Source: Nostoc sp. UHCC 0302 (GTDB lineage: Bacteria > Cyanobacteriota > Cyanobacteriia > Cyanobacteriales > Nostocaceae). Taken from it: 64,000 nt of DNA. A program made the position numbers and the translations under genes. Shown in pieces: positions 16,969 through 26,032 of this stretch (position 1 is its first letter; each line of letters starts with the position of its first letter). The notes beneath the pieces were generated by a model, which saw only the letters and a program-made list of their open reading frames with translations, was not told where the DNA came from and ran no database searches. The stretch covers positions 498,501 through 562,500 of the forward strand of contig NZ_CP151099.1 of assembly GCF_038096175.1 (NCBI RefSeq), given 5' to 3'.

Positions 16969-17559
16969 TCATTTCAGGCGAGTTATTTCTAACCATCCAT
17001 CTTTAACCTTTAACCATCCAAAAACTTGATTGACGGTTAGTGCAAGTTCAATTTCTGGTAAGACAGGCAAAAAATCTTCTCCCTGGAATAGTACTGGCTG
17101 TTGCTCTGGTAGAAATACCAAAATACTGAGGTCATCAGGGTCAAGAAACCATCCAAGGCGGCTACCATACTTTAGACAGTGGAGAATGTTCCCAATTACT
17201 TTGTTGGGTTTTTGTTCTGGGGAAAGAATCTCAATCGCCCAGTCTGGTGGAAGGTCAAAATTATCAGGTACTTCATTATCAATGGTGAATGGTATGCGTC
17301 CCCACTGAAATACAGCTACATCAGATACAATTGAGCGATTGCCAAAACTACACCGTAATTCGGGAAATGCATAGGCAATTTTCTGATTTTCCGTGACTTC
17401 ATTCACAACAGCACCGAGTTTGCCTTGCAAGCGGCTGTGTCTCCCTTTCGGCATTGGTTTAGGAATAATCTCACCGTTGATATATTCATTCGCAGGCTTT
17501 GTTTCTGGGAGCTTCAGAAATTCCTCCAGGGTTAGAGGTTGAGTAGTTGTGGCGCTCAT
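16969..17559 (-). CDS. Uma2-family (DUF820) protein, copy 1
   Basis: This 196-residue protein is of the Uma2/DUF820 group, predicted PD-(D/E)XK-type endonuclease fold: LTLEEFLKLPETKP, EYINGEIIPKPMPKGRHSRLQ, the VSDVAVF strand, and PPDWAIEILSPEQ followed by a C-terminal PVLPEIELALTVNQVF. The family is hugely amplified in cyanobacteria and its job is unknown. The first 38 residues and the sequence upstream of the ATG are nearly identical to those of the neighbour at 17645-18208, while the bodies have diverged. Confidence 0.88.
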   Translation of the reverse strand: MSATTTQPLTLEEFLKLPETKPANEYINGEIIPKPMPKGRHSRLQGKLGAVVNEVTENQKIAYAFPELRCSFGNRSIVSDVAVFQWGRIPFTIDNEVPDNFDLPPDWAIEILSPEQKPNKVIGNILHCLKYGSRLGWFLDPDDLSILVFLPEQQPVLFQGEDFLPVLPEIELALTVNQVFGWLKVKDGWLEITRLK

Positions 17560-17586
17560 AACTCCTAAATCCTAATGGAATGTGTT
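17450..17586. repeat. 137-base duplicated gene start (copy at 18099-18235)
   Basis: The 5' 107 coding bases and about 27 leader bases of the first Uma2 gene reappear at the start of the second with about four mismatches in 137. Outside this block the two genes are clearly less alike. Confidence 0.85.
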
Positions 17587-17644
17587 CTCACTTTAGCAAA
17601 ATGATCGCTTTCATAGCCGCAGACAAAACTAATTCTTTTGCTAA

Positions 17645-18208
17645 CTATATTTCCATCTTCAGCCAACTAAAAACCTGCTCTACTGTTAGTTCTAGCTTAA
17701 TTTCCTCTAAAACTTCTAGGCGATCGCTCTTTTGCAACAACTCTGGTTGTTGGCCTGGACGGAAAACCAAAATTGAGCGATCCGTTGGATCAATTAACCA
17801 TCCTAGCCGGCAACCATGCTGTAAGCAATAAAGGATGTTGCCAATTACTCGGTTTGAACTATGTTCTGGAGAGAGGATTTCAATTGTCCAATCTGGCCAC
17901 AACAAAAAATCGTTGGGAACTTCCCCATCAGCATCAAATGGAATTCGTGACCAGTTAAAGACCGATACATTAGGTACAATTGAGCGGATACCAAAGCTAC
18001 ACCGTAATTCGGGAAATGCATAAGCAATTTTTTGGCTTTCTGCTACTTCGTTAATGCTATTACAGAGTCTTAGCTGCAAACGACTATGCTTCCCTTTTGG
18101 CATTGGTTTAGGAATAATCTCACCGTTGATATATTCATTTGCAGGTTTTGTTTCTGGGAGCTTCAGAAATTCCTCCAGGGTTAGAGATTGAGTAGTTGTG
18201 GCGCTCAT
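17645..18208 (-). CDS. Uma2-family (DUF820) protein, copy 2
   Basis: A 187-residue paralogue of the gene just downstream, with the same LTLEEFLKLPETKP opening, VPNVSVFNWSRIPF, WPDWTIEILSPEHSS and a C-terminal EVLEEIKLELTVEQVFSWL. In this copy the residue before the strand reads PNVSVF where copy 1 has SDVAVF, so the first acidic residue of the proposed PD-(D/E)XK site is replaced by asparagine; activity may be lost. The two genes form a tandem on the minus strand, 85 bases apart. Confidence 0.87.
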   Translation of the reverse strand: MSATTTQSLTLEEFLKLPETKPANEYINGEIIPKPMPKGKHSRLQLRLCNSINEVAESQKIAYAFPELRCSFGIRSIVPNVSVFNWSRIPFDADGEVPNDFLLWPDWTIEILSPEHSSNRVIGNILYCLQHGCRLGWLIDPTDRSILVFRPGQQPELLQKSDRLEVLEEIKLELTVEQVFSWLKMEI

Positions 18209-18248
18209 AGCTCCTAAATCCTAATGGAATGTGTTTTAAGTCTAGCAG

Positions 18249-18298
18249 TATATATGGACAGGTGCGTTGACGGAGTACAACGCACCTGTCCATATATA
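18249..18298. terminator. Hairpin with perfect 21-bp stem
   Basis: Arms 18249-18269 and 18278-18298 are exact reverse complements around an eight-base loop. It lies between two minus-strand genes, downstream of the L,D-transpeptidase gene. It has no T-run, so it may act as a Rho-independent-like stop, an mRNA stabiliser or a small mobile palindrome. Confidence 0.55.
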
Positions 18299-18328
18299 AA
18301 GGCAAAAATTGCAGCAATAATCAATACA

Positions 18329-18868
18329 TTATCTATGCACCACAACTAAAGTTCCCGTTGAAGCCCAGCTGTAAAGATTGCGAGCCTGCTTGACTGGCAA
18401 ATTCACGCAACCGTGGCTGACTGGAGTTCCAAAGCGGTTATGCCAGTAAGCACCGTGGATGGCATAACCCCTATAAAAATACATTGTGTAAGGAACATCA
18501 GGAATATTGTAGCCCCTGCCTCGCATCCGGTGAGTGCGATACTTAGAATTAATCCGAAATCTGCCTATGGGTGTGGGCGTCGATCGCTTCCCTCCAGAAA
18601 TGCGGTATGAATAAACAAGTTTTTTACCTTCCCATGCACGTAACCTTTGCTCTGACAGGTCAATTTCAATCCAGCGAGATTGAGATGTTTGTCTGATGTT
18701 ATATGCAGTGATGCTGTTTTCTTCTACTGAAGCGGCTCTAGCAACGGCAGAGTTGGGATCACCCGTCAACGGTGGCAACCAGGAAAAAAAAGTAGCTACT
18801 GTCAGCGCTATGCTTGTACAAAAAGCTCCTGAGCCACGAATCCCATTACCACGATTCCAGGTTGGCAT
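18329..18868 (-). CDS. L,D-transpeptidase (YkuD), copy 1
   Basis: The 179-residue protein has an N-terminal hydrophobic segment (about 12-32) suggesting export or a membrane anchor, then a YkuD domain: [38 protein letters not shown], and the catalytic [19 protein letters not shown] with the active cysteine in SHGC. Such enzymes form 3-3 cross-links in peptidoglycan or attach proteins to it. A close paralogue lies at 24296-24808. The stop is followed by the 21-bp hairpin at 18249-18298. Confidence 0.93.
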   Translation of the reverse strand: MPTWNRGNGIRGSGAFCTSIALTVATFFSWLPPLTGDPNSAVARAASVEENSITAYNIRQTSQSRWIEIDLSEQRLRAWEGKKLVYSYRISGGKRSTPTPIGRFRINSKYRTHRMRGRGYNIPDVPYTMYFYRGYAIHGAYWHNRFGTPVSHGCVNLPVKQARNLYSWASTGTLVVVHR

Positions 18869-19505
18869 TATGCATCACCTTCTAAACTACACAAAAATGA
18901 GCAAGTAATTTTTTGAAATACTACAAATTTCCCAAGGGGCTTGCAGTTTCCTGGTGATTCATAAACTGCTGCTATACCAATTGATAATTAAGAAAGTCAG
19001 ATTTTATCTAAATTTCCAAATTTGAATCAGTAACTTTCTTGTAAAGAATTGGTATTCAAAATCTCTGACACCACTTGCTTGAATGCGAAAAAACCGACGG
19101 TACTTGCTTGGCTGTCGGCAGAGCTAACAACATTTGCTGCAACGCAGTGGCTCCTCTTTGTAGGAGAAAACTTTTGCACTCAATTTTATGGCTTTCCAAA
19201 CAACCTTTATGCAAATGCAAACTTTCCCCAACTTAATATTTGCACTTGTAATTTCACCCAGGAATTGTCAGGATTTACGCTGATTTATTTAGAGCAACCA
19301 GATGAATGCTCTCTTCTATATTTTATTCCAAATTCAGTTATTGCGATTCCGTAGATTGATAGCAGAAAATATCACTGATAATCGCTCAATTGTCTTGATT
19401 TCTAGTTATAAGGAATTCTTAATTTTGTCCAACAAGCTCTAGTTTGGGTAATTACTGATGATGAAAAACTCTTTACGTCTCCTCGTTTTCTTCAAGTTTG
19501 ATCGC
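18869..19505. other. Intergenic region with an ATACCAATT inverted repeat
   Basis: No supportable gene; a possible 101-codon frame at 19049-19354 would need a TTG start inside a repeat and resembles nothing. At 18974-19055 an 82-base stretch begins ATACCAATT and ends AATTGGTAT, with further imperfect pairing (AAGAAAGT/ACTTTCTT), like a small non-coding mobile repeat; no target duplication is visible. Confidence 0.5.
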
Positions 19506-22500
19506 TTAGTCATTTTCACTCCTGCCAACCAGGGTTGCAATTGTCCTAACTAACTCTTCTGGTTCAACGGGTTTGGACAAATGCTTCTGAAACCCAGCTT
19601 CTAAGGCTTGTTGCTGATTGATTTCTCCTGCATAAGCAGTTAAAGCGATCGCTGGAATATCTTTACCTTGTGTCTGCAATGCTCTTACTTGGCGCATCAG
19701 CATATAACCGTCTGTCTGTGGCATTCCAATATCACTGAGCAAAATATCTGGTTCTGACTCTGCCAATGCTTGCAGTACTTCTGCTGCTGATTCCACAGCA
19801 GTCACGCTAGCCCCAGACTGCTCTAGGACAAATGAGTAGAAGTCACGAGTATCTACATCATCGTCTACGAGTAGGATTCGGATGTTTGCTAGGATTAAAG
19901 TTGAAACAGAAGCGTTTAAGGCAGCAATGTTTATATCTTTTGTAGGGCGTGACTCTTTCTTTACCAACGGTAGCCTGAGCATGAAAATAGCTCCTTGCCC
20001 TTCACCTGAACTTTCTGCCCAAATCGTTCCACCATGTAGTTCTACCAGATGACGGACAATTGCTAACCCTAACCCCAAACCACCAAATCTGCGGGTTGTT
20101 GTGCTATCTGCCTGACGGAAATATTCAAACACATGAGGAAGAAACTCAGGGCTGATCCCTTTGCCTGTATCGCTGACGGTAATCTGAGCTTGATTGTCGA
20201 TGCACTCTAGCTGAATATCAATTTTTCCGCCTTCAGGAGTAAACTTGACGGCATTCGACAAGAGATTCCAAATTACTTGTTGTAAACGACCAGAATCGCC
20301 CAAAACTTTCCCAACAGAAGCATCTAGCATCTTGTGAATTTGAATATCTTTGGCCTCTGCTGCTAAACGCACTGTCTCCATTGATGCTTCAATCACGAAT
20401 ATTAGACTGACAGGAGTCATATTGAGGCTGAGCTTGCCTTGTAAAATTCGTGAAACATCCAGTAAATCTTCAATTAGTTGAGCTTGTAATTTAGCATTAC
20501 GCTCAATCGTGGCAATAGCTTTTTGAATGCCGGCTGAGTCGAACTCACGAGTTTGCAGGAGTCTTGCCCAACCGAGAATGGGATTGAGAGGCGATCGCAA
20601 TTCATGAGATAGCACCGCCAAAAACTCATCCTTAATCCGGTTAGCTCTTTCAGCTTCGCCTCTAGCAGCTTGCTCAAGTTCCAGAAGGCGATCGCGTTCG
20701 GCTTCCGCTGCTTTGCGTTCAGAAATGTCAATCACTGAACCGATGTAACCTTTGAACTGACCATCCACTCCAAACCAGGGGCTACCAGCATCAATGCAAG
20801 AGCGATACTCGCCATCTTTGCACCGCAAACGGTACTCTAGACGGAATGCCTCATAGTGTTCGTTAGCTACCAAGAAGGTATTCGTAGCGTAATTGCAGTC
20901 CTCTGGATGTACGACATGCAACCACCCAAATTCTAAACCTGTTCCCTGAGTCTGACCTGTAAACTCATACCAACTTTTGCTGAGGAAGGTACAGTGACCA
21001 TTAGTATCAGTAACCCAGACCATGAAGGGGGCATTGTCAGCCATGTTGCGGAACCGCTCCTCGTTTTCACGCAGTGCATTCTCTACTTGTTTGCGATCGC
21101 TGATGTCTGTAACAAAGACGCTTACTCCTTCAGCAAAGGGGTAGACGCGATTCTCAAACCAGCGTTGCCAAGTGGAATAATAATACTCAAATCGCACAGC
21201 CGTCTGTTGAGCGATCGCCCGATGCACCTGAGTATCAAACTCACTGTTGACCGTATCTGGAAACATTTCCCAAACGCTCTTTCCTAGCAACTCTTCCTTT
21301 GAAAAGCCAACAACTTCTGCTACCCGGTCATTAACAAAGGTATAACGCCACTCTTGATCTAACACAAAGAACTGGTCTTGGATACCAGCTAAAACAGTCT
21401 CTAAGTGTGCTTTCGCGACCTCAGCTTCAATCCGCAGCCCTTGTTCCCGTTCCATTGCCTCTTCGCGCAGACGAGCCATTTTTAAAGCTGCCTCCACCCG
21501 CGCTAACAATTCACGGGCAGAAAACGGTTTAATCAAGTAATCATCAGCTCCCGCTTCTAACCCTTCCACCCGTGCTTCTTCCCCTGCCCGTGCCGACAGC
21601 AGAATAATTGGCACTTTTCTCGTCTGCGGATCAGCTCGTAATTCTTGTAACAGTCCAAAGCCATCTAATCCAGGCATCATTACATCAGTCAGTACCAAGT
21701 CTGGGAGATGCTGACGTGCAGAATACAAAGCAGTTAAACCGTCTGGTACTGCTTCCACTTCATACTGCTGATTTAATAACCGCTTGACATAATCACGCAT
21801 ATCAGCATTGTCATCAGCCAAGAGAATGCGGGGGAGTGGGGGAATGGGAGAGTGGAGGAGTGGAGGAGTGGGGGAGTGGGAGAATTTTGAATTTTGAATT
21901 GTTATCTCCCCATCCTCTTCCGGTAGCCAACGCTGGGCTTCTTCCAAGTATGCGGTGGCGCTTAATGCGGTTGAAGATAAGCTGCGAGTAGCACTAATCC
22001 GGTCTTGAGGCAAATGAGCCGAGCCTGTGGGAATGGACACGGTAAAACAACTGCCTTCTCCCAGAACACTAGTTACTTGGACTGTTCCGCCATGCATCAG
22101 CACTAGTTCTTGCACTAGTGACAATCCAATTCCTGACCCTTCAAAAGTTCGTCCTTGCACTCCTTTTACACGATGAAATCGCTCAAACAGGTGAGGAATT
22201 TCTGCTGCTGGGATACCAATTCCTGTGTCTTTTACTGCCAACTCAACATGATCATCTAACCACTGCAAGCTGACTGCAATTTCTCCGTCAAAGGTGAACT
22301 TGAAGGAATTAGAGAGCAGATTCAGGACAATCTTTTCCCACATCTCCCGATCCACATATACTGGTGCTACGAGAGGAAGACAATTGACTGATAACTGCAT
22401 CCCTGCGCGTTCTACTGCTGAACGAAATACGCTAGCTAGTTCTGCGGTGAAAGTAGCAAGGTCGGTGGGTTCGTATGAAGCTTGAACCCTTCCGGCTTCA

Positions 22501-23765
22501 ATACGCGAAAAGTCTAGCAAACTGTTAACTAGTTTTAGCAGGCGCAGTCCGTTGCGCTGCACCATTTCTAACTGCTCTCGTTCGTTAGCTGGCAGCAGGG
22601 AGGCACAATTAGTTAAAGTTTCCTCTAGTGGCCCTAACATCAGGGTTAGTGGTGTCCGAAACTCGTGGCTGACGTTGCTGAAGAAGACGGTTTTAGCACG
22701 ATCAATTTCTGCCAACGCTTCGGCGCGTTTGCGTTCTTCCTCGTAAGCCTGGGCATTGGCAATGCTAGCTGCTATCTGGGCTGCAACCAGTTCAATAAAT
22801 CCTCGATAATTATCGTCAAAAACTCTAAACGGATTCAAGCCAGCAATTAATATCCCAGCTTTTCCTGTTTGACCGGATGCTGCAATTGGCACAGCCACTG
22901 CCTGATGTGGCGATCGCTGCCAAACACCACAAGGTAAACTGCTAAAAGATGCCGCTAAATCGGAAATCAAGCTGGGCTTATGCGTTCTTATAACTTCCGC
23001 AAAGGGCCAAACTGTATTATCGAGAGCGGTTTTTTCTGTAACTGCTGAGTGGTTTCGTTCAATGCCGCACGTTCCAGCCAAAAAAACTTGCTGCTTATCT
23101 GGTTCAACCAGATAAATCATCGCGAAGGGTAGATCATAAGGGTTGGTTTCTAGACAACTTACACTCAGATTGCAGGCTTCATCAAATGTTCGCGCGTCTG
23201 CTGTTCTGGCTGCTAGTTCCCGCAATAGTGTCAACTGACGCTCCCCGATAATGCGCTGAGTGTCATCTGTGTTGGCGCAGATAATCCCCCCGGTGTCGCC
23301 CTGGTCGTTAGGAACTGGGCTATATGAAAATGTGTAATAAGTTTCTTCTGGGTAGCCAAAGCGCTCCATAATCAGCAACAGCGCTTCGTCATAAGTACCC
23401 TCATTGTTGAGCATCGCTGATTCTGCCCTAGGCCCAACCTGATCCCATATCTCCCGCCACACATAGGAAGCTGGTTGCCCAAGTACTTCTGGATGTTTAC
23501 CGCCAACAATAGCCTTATAAGCGTCATTGTAGAGGTTAATCAGTTCCTCGCCCCACCAGACAAACATCGGTTGACGAGAGGTTAGCATAATTCGCACGGC
23601 AGTCTTTAAGCTCTGCGGCCACTGCTGTGTTGGGCCAAGGGGCGTTTTCGACCAGTCCATCTCTCGCATCCTAGCACCCATTTCACCCCCTCCCACAAGG
23701 AAATTGACGCCACTGTTGCTTGCTGACTTAGGCTCATTCTTCATTCGTTCCTCCCGATTGGTCAT
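19506..23765 (-). CDS. Hybrid sensor histidine kinase with two kinase cores and two receiver domains
   Basis: A 1419-residue cytoplasmic multi-domain kinase with no membrane segments. In order: PAS-like input (about 30-170), GAF (175-340), HisKA with SHEFR (H367) and a HATPase (465-585), a low-complexity Ser/Pro linker (about 622-645), receiver 1 (phospho-acceptor D694 in LTDVMMPG), a short coiled coil, two PAS domains (about 800-1035), a second HisKA with SHELR (H1054), a second HATPase (1155-1270) and receiver 2 (D1345 in LSDIGMPQTD). This allows an internal phosphorelay. No DNA-binding output domain or partner regulator is adjacent. The start ATG at 23765 gives an unusual polar N-terminus; MRMD-like alternatives are possible a few codons in. 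Confidence 0.92.
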   Translation of the reverse strand: MTNREERMKNEPKSASNSGVNFLVGGGEMGARMREMDWSKTPLGPTQQWPQSLKTAVRIMLTSRQPMFVWWGEELINLYNDAYKAIVGGKHPEVLGQPASYVWREIWDQVGPRAESAMLNNEGTYDEALLLIMERFGYPEETYYTFSYSPVPNDQGDTGGIICANTDDTQRIIGERQLTLLRELAARTADARTFDEACNLSVSCLETNPYDLPFAMIYLVEPDKQQVFLAGTCGIERNHSAVTEKTALDNTVWPFAEVIRTHKPSLISDLAASFSSLPCGVWQRSPHQAVAVPIAASGQTGKAGILIAGLNPFRVFDDNYRGFIELVAAQIAASIANAQAYEEERKRAEALAEIDRAKTVFFSNVSHEFRTPLTLMLGPLEETLTNCASLLPANEREQLEMVQRNGLRLLKLVNSLLDFSRIEAGRVQASYEPTDLATFTAELASVFRSAVERAGMQLSVNCLPLVAPVYVDREMWEKIVLNLLSNSFKFTFDGEIAVSLQWLDDHVELAVKDTGIGIPAAEIPHLFERFHRVKGVQGRTFEGSGIGLSLVQELVLMHGGTVQVTSVLGEGSCFTVSIPTGSAHLPQDRISATRSLSSTALSATAYLEEAQRWLPEEDGEITIQNSKFSHSPTPPLLHSPIPPLPRILLADDNADMRDYVKRLLNQQYEVEAVPDGLTALYSARQHLPDLVLTDVMMPGLDGFGLLQELRADPQTRKVPIILLSARAGEEARVEGLEAGADDYLIKPFSARELLARVEAALKMARLREEAMEREQGLRIEAEVAKAHLETVLAGIQDQFFVLDQEWRYTFVNDRVAEVVGFSKEELLGKSVWEMFPDTVNSEFDTQVHRAIAQQTAVRFEYYYSTWQRWFENRVYPFAEGVSVFVTDISDRKQVENALRENEERFRNMADNAPFMVWVTDTNGHCTFLSKSWYEFTGQTQGTGLEFGWLHVVHPEDCNYATNTFLVANEHYEAFRLEYRLRCKDGEYRSCIDAGSPWFGVDGQFKGYIGSVIDISERKAAEAERDRLLELEQAARGEAERANRIKDEFLAVLSHELRSPLNPILGWARLLQTREFDSAGIQKAIATIERNAKLQAQLIEDLLDVSRILQGKLSLNMTPVSLIFVIEASMETVRLAAEAKDIQIHKMLDASVGKVLGDSGRLQQVIWNLLSNAVKFTPEGGKIDIQLECIDNQAQITVSDTGKGISPEFLPHVFEYFRQADSTTTRRFGGLGLGLAIVRHLVELHGGTIWAESSGEGQGAIFMLRLPLVKKESRPTKDINIAALNASVSTLILANIRILLVDDDVDTRDFYSFVLEQSGASVTAVESAAEVLQALAESEPDILLSDIGMPQTDGYMLMRQVRALQTQGKDIPAIALTAYAGEINQQQALEAGFQKHLSKPVEPEELVRTIATLVGRSEND
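21830..21900. repeat. Intergenic-type G+T/A repeat translated inside the hybrid kinase
   Basis: Short GGGGAGTGGG-like units followed by GAATTTTGAATTTTGAATT, a sequence typical of Nostoc intergenic regions, lie inside the kinase gene and remain in frame. They encode a Ser/His/Pro/Leu-rich linker between the first HATPase domain and receiver 1. Confidence 0.8.
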
Positions 23766-24272
23766 GCTTCTGTCACAGAGCTACAGCCGTGGTCAACTTT
23801 CGTCAAAATCCTTTCTAGATAATACGCTTATCCGCCTAAACAGTCATTTTTGAGAATCTTCTAGGAAATATAATTCTAGGAAATATAAGGTGTGGAATGG
23901 TGATTATGCCGCAAGTTGAAAAGCATTGCGATTGGCTTTGCCACTACTCTTTGGGCAATTGTCTTTTATGGACAGGTTAGCTATTTTGAGATTTTTTAAT
24001 GGATGCTTTATATTTTGACATCGCATATCTTTCTGATTGCTAATTAATCAGCATCATAATTATATATTTATGGTAAGATTGTTTTCCCGAACGAACTAGC
24101 CCTTTTCTCTAAATCTCAGCATTGACAAAAATGGGCAGGGGATAGCACTTCGGCTTCTCTACTAGACCGGAGGCATAGCTTGCTTCCCCGTAGGGGTACG
24201 CTCAAGGCAAGCCGCTCATTGACCGAGGAGCAGGGGGCAAGGGGGACAAGAAATAATAATTCAAAACTCCTG
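23766..24272. other. Intergenic region with direct and palindromic repeats
   Basis: No gene seen. It contains a direct repeat TTCTAGGAAATATAA (two copies around 23859-23889) close to the start of the hybrid-kinase gene, possibly regulatory, and a Nostoc-type repeat at about 24150-24235 with the CCCCGTAGGGG palindrome. Confidence 0.45.
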
Positions 24273-24298
24273 TAGAGACGCGATTAATCGCGTCTCTA
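24273..24298 (-). terminator. 26-bp perfect palindrome overlapping the L,D-transpeptidase stop
   Basis: The two 13-base arms (24273-24285, 24286-24298) are exact reverse complements, built on GAGACGCGATT. The TAG stop of the minus-strand gene (24298-24296) is the outer three bases of the palindrome. Related copies occur at 2178, 31119 and 37202. Confidence 0.65.
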
Positions 24299-24808
24299 TT
24301 TCTGAATTACTACTGGTGTCCCTACTGTTGCCCAATTGAACAGCCATTTAGCGTGTTGAGGTGCAAGGTTTACACAGCCGTGGCTGACTGGAGTGCCAAA
24401 GCTCTTATGCCAGTAAGCACCGTGAATACCGTAGTTACCTTGGTAAAACATTGCATAAGGAACGTTGGGAACATCGTAGGTTTCTCCGCGCATTCGCGTA
24501 GACTTAAACTTGGATTGAATTTTAAAAGTCCCAATACGTGTAGGGGTAGATTTTTTGCCAGAAGAAATTTTGGCTCCATAAACAACTCTGTCACCTTGCC
24601 AAGCGATTAATCGTTGTTTTGAAAGATCAATTTGAATCCAGCGCTGTTCTGAATTTTGTAGTGTCTGGATTGTTTGTGCTATCACTTGATTTTGGGAACT
24701 CGCCCAAACTTCATTCGCCCCAGGACTAACTACAGCTAACGACAGCGCAGTGCCAGCAATAAGTACTTTTAAGCACTGTACCCAGTTAGGATAATTTAGT
24801 TTTTTCAT
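24296..24808 (-). CDS. L,D-transpeptidase (YkuD), copy 2
   Basis: The 170-residue protein has a signal-like hydrophobic segment (about 11-32, ALSLAVVSPGANEVWA) and the YkuD catalytic block [19 protein letters not shown]. It is clearly paralogous to the protein at 18329-18868 over the whole domain (WIQIDLSKQRLIAWQGDRVVYGAKISSGKKSTPT). It should act on periplasmic peptidoglycan. The stop codon lies inside a 26-bp palindrome. Confidence 0.93.
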   Translation of the reverse strand: MKKLNYPNWVQCLKVLIAGTALSLAVVSPGANEVWASSQNQVIAQTIQTLQNSEQRWIQIDLSKQRLIAWQGDRVVYGAKISSGKKSTPTRIGTFKIQSKFKSTRMRGETYDVPNVPYAMFYQGNYGIHGAYWHKSFGTPVSHGCVNLAPQHAKWLFNWATVGTPVVIQK

Positions 24809-24915
24809 AGTAAATACATTCCCATAATATACTCTTGAGAAAATTATTGATTTTCAGCTTTATTTCTATGTCTGCTACTTTAATAGACGTACGTTTTTAC
24901 TAATTAGATCCTAAA

Positions 24916-25548
24916 CTAGCCTAACTGTTGTATCAGATTTTTTGCTTGTTGTGCGATCGCCCCCCAGTTTCTGTCTATGACCAGCTTTTTGGGAAATAAT
25001 TCACCACTCAAACCAACAGCGATCGCCCCTGCTTGTAAAAATTCTTTGGCATTTTCTAAGGTGACGCCGCCAGTTGGAATTAAAGGAATTTCCCCTAGCG
25101 GCCCTTGCAAACTTTTGATATAGTCAGCCCCTCCCACAGCTTGCACGGGAAACACTTTCACACAACTAGCACCCTGATTCCAAGCGGTAACAATTTCTGT
25201 GGGAGTCAGCGCTCCGGGGATAATGGGGATATCTTTTGCTACTGCTGCTTTAATCATTGCTGGATCAACATGGGGTGTAAAAAGAAATTGCGCTCCAAAT
25301 GCGATCGCCTCATGCAGCTGCTGTACATTAAACAGCGTACCAGTGCCAATAATACAGTCGGGTAATTCCCAACGCAGTTGACTGATTAATTCCCCAGCGC
25401 GATCGCTATTCCAAGTAATCTCAATTAGCTGCATTCCTTCAGCTGCTACAGCCTTCGCCATTTGCTGTCCCAGTTCAAAGTCTGGGGCGCGAATAACTGC
25501 GATCGCTCGGTGTTTTTGCAACTGTGATAACCAAAGTTGATTTGGCAT
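24916..25548 (-). CDS. eda: KDPG/KHG aldolase
   Basis: This 210-residue protein is a class I aldolase of the Eda family: AVIRAPD near the start, the catalytic glutamate in [21 protein letters not shown], and the Schiff-base lysine in [13 protein letters not shown], with [13 protein letters not shown] at the phosphate site. It splits 2-keto-3-deoxy-6-phosphogluconate into pyruvate and glyceraldehyde 3-phosphate, the last step of the Entner-Doudoroff route, which operates in cyanobacteria, and also acts on 4-hydroxy-2-oxoglutarate. Length is normal. It stands alone. Confidence 0.93.
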   Translation of the reverse strand: MPNQLWLSQLQKHRAIAVIRAPDFELGQQMAKAVAAEGMQLIEITWNSDRAGELISQLRWELPDCIIGTGTLFNVQQLHEAIAFGAQFLFTPHVDPAMIKAAVAKDIPIIPGALTPTEIVTAWNQGASCVKVFPVQAVGGADYIKSLQGPLGEIPLIPTGGVTLENAKEFLQAGAIAVGLSGELFPKKLVIDRNWGAIAQQAKNLIQQLG

Positions 25549-25747
25549 GGGGGTTGGGGACTGGGGAATAGTTTTTCTAATACCTAATTTTCAATACTAA
25601 TACCCGATGTCCTATGCCCAACCCCCTTGAAACTTCTATCAAGCTATGCGATAGTACATATTAATATCAGTAAATCTATCGGATTGCCGTAGATTAAATT
25701 TTAAGTTATTAAATGACTCAGAGTTGGGTTCTAAAGGAGTAGTTAAA

Positions 25748-26032
25748 ATGACGATTGCACGGCAAAACTCAGCAGCATCTTTAGTAATTCCTAATGATAA
25801 TCCCAAGAGCCTTAATTTAGGCGGCTTAAGGCAGCTTATGCAACTAGGTGCAGAACAATTGCAGCGGTTTTGGTGGCATAGTAAGGCGTATGGAACGATT
25901 CTGAGTATAATACTGCTGACTTTGACAAGTTTGACTTACTTGGGAATTAATTGGTCTTTGGGCAAACTGTTACCAGTTCTCACACATCGAGTTTTGAGCA
26001 GTAATCAATGGAATATCAGGGGTAGTAAGTGA
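25748..26032 (+). CDS. Small single-span membrane protein coupled to a PhnD-like gene
   Basis: With the ATG at 25748, preceded by AAGGAG nine bases upstream, the protein has 94 residues. The first 45 are polar and the segment about 46-67 (YGTILSIILLTLTSLTYLGINW) is hydrophobic, so it should be a single-pass membrane protein with a short positively charged tail. I do not recognise a family. Its TGA overlaps the GTG of the next gene by four bases (GTGA), so the two proteins are probably made together and may interact. Confidence 0.65.
   Translation: MTIARQNSAASLVIPNDNPKSLNLGGLRQLMQLGAEQLQRFWWHSKAYGTILSIILLTLTSLTYLGINWSLGKLLPVLTHRVLSSNQWNIRGSK

Noticed and set aside
19049-19354. 101-codon protein gene
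   Set aside because: It requires a TTG start within an inverted repeat, has no ribosome-binding site and resembles no protein I know.
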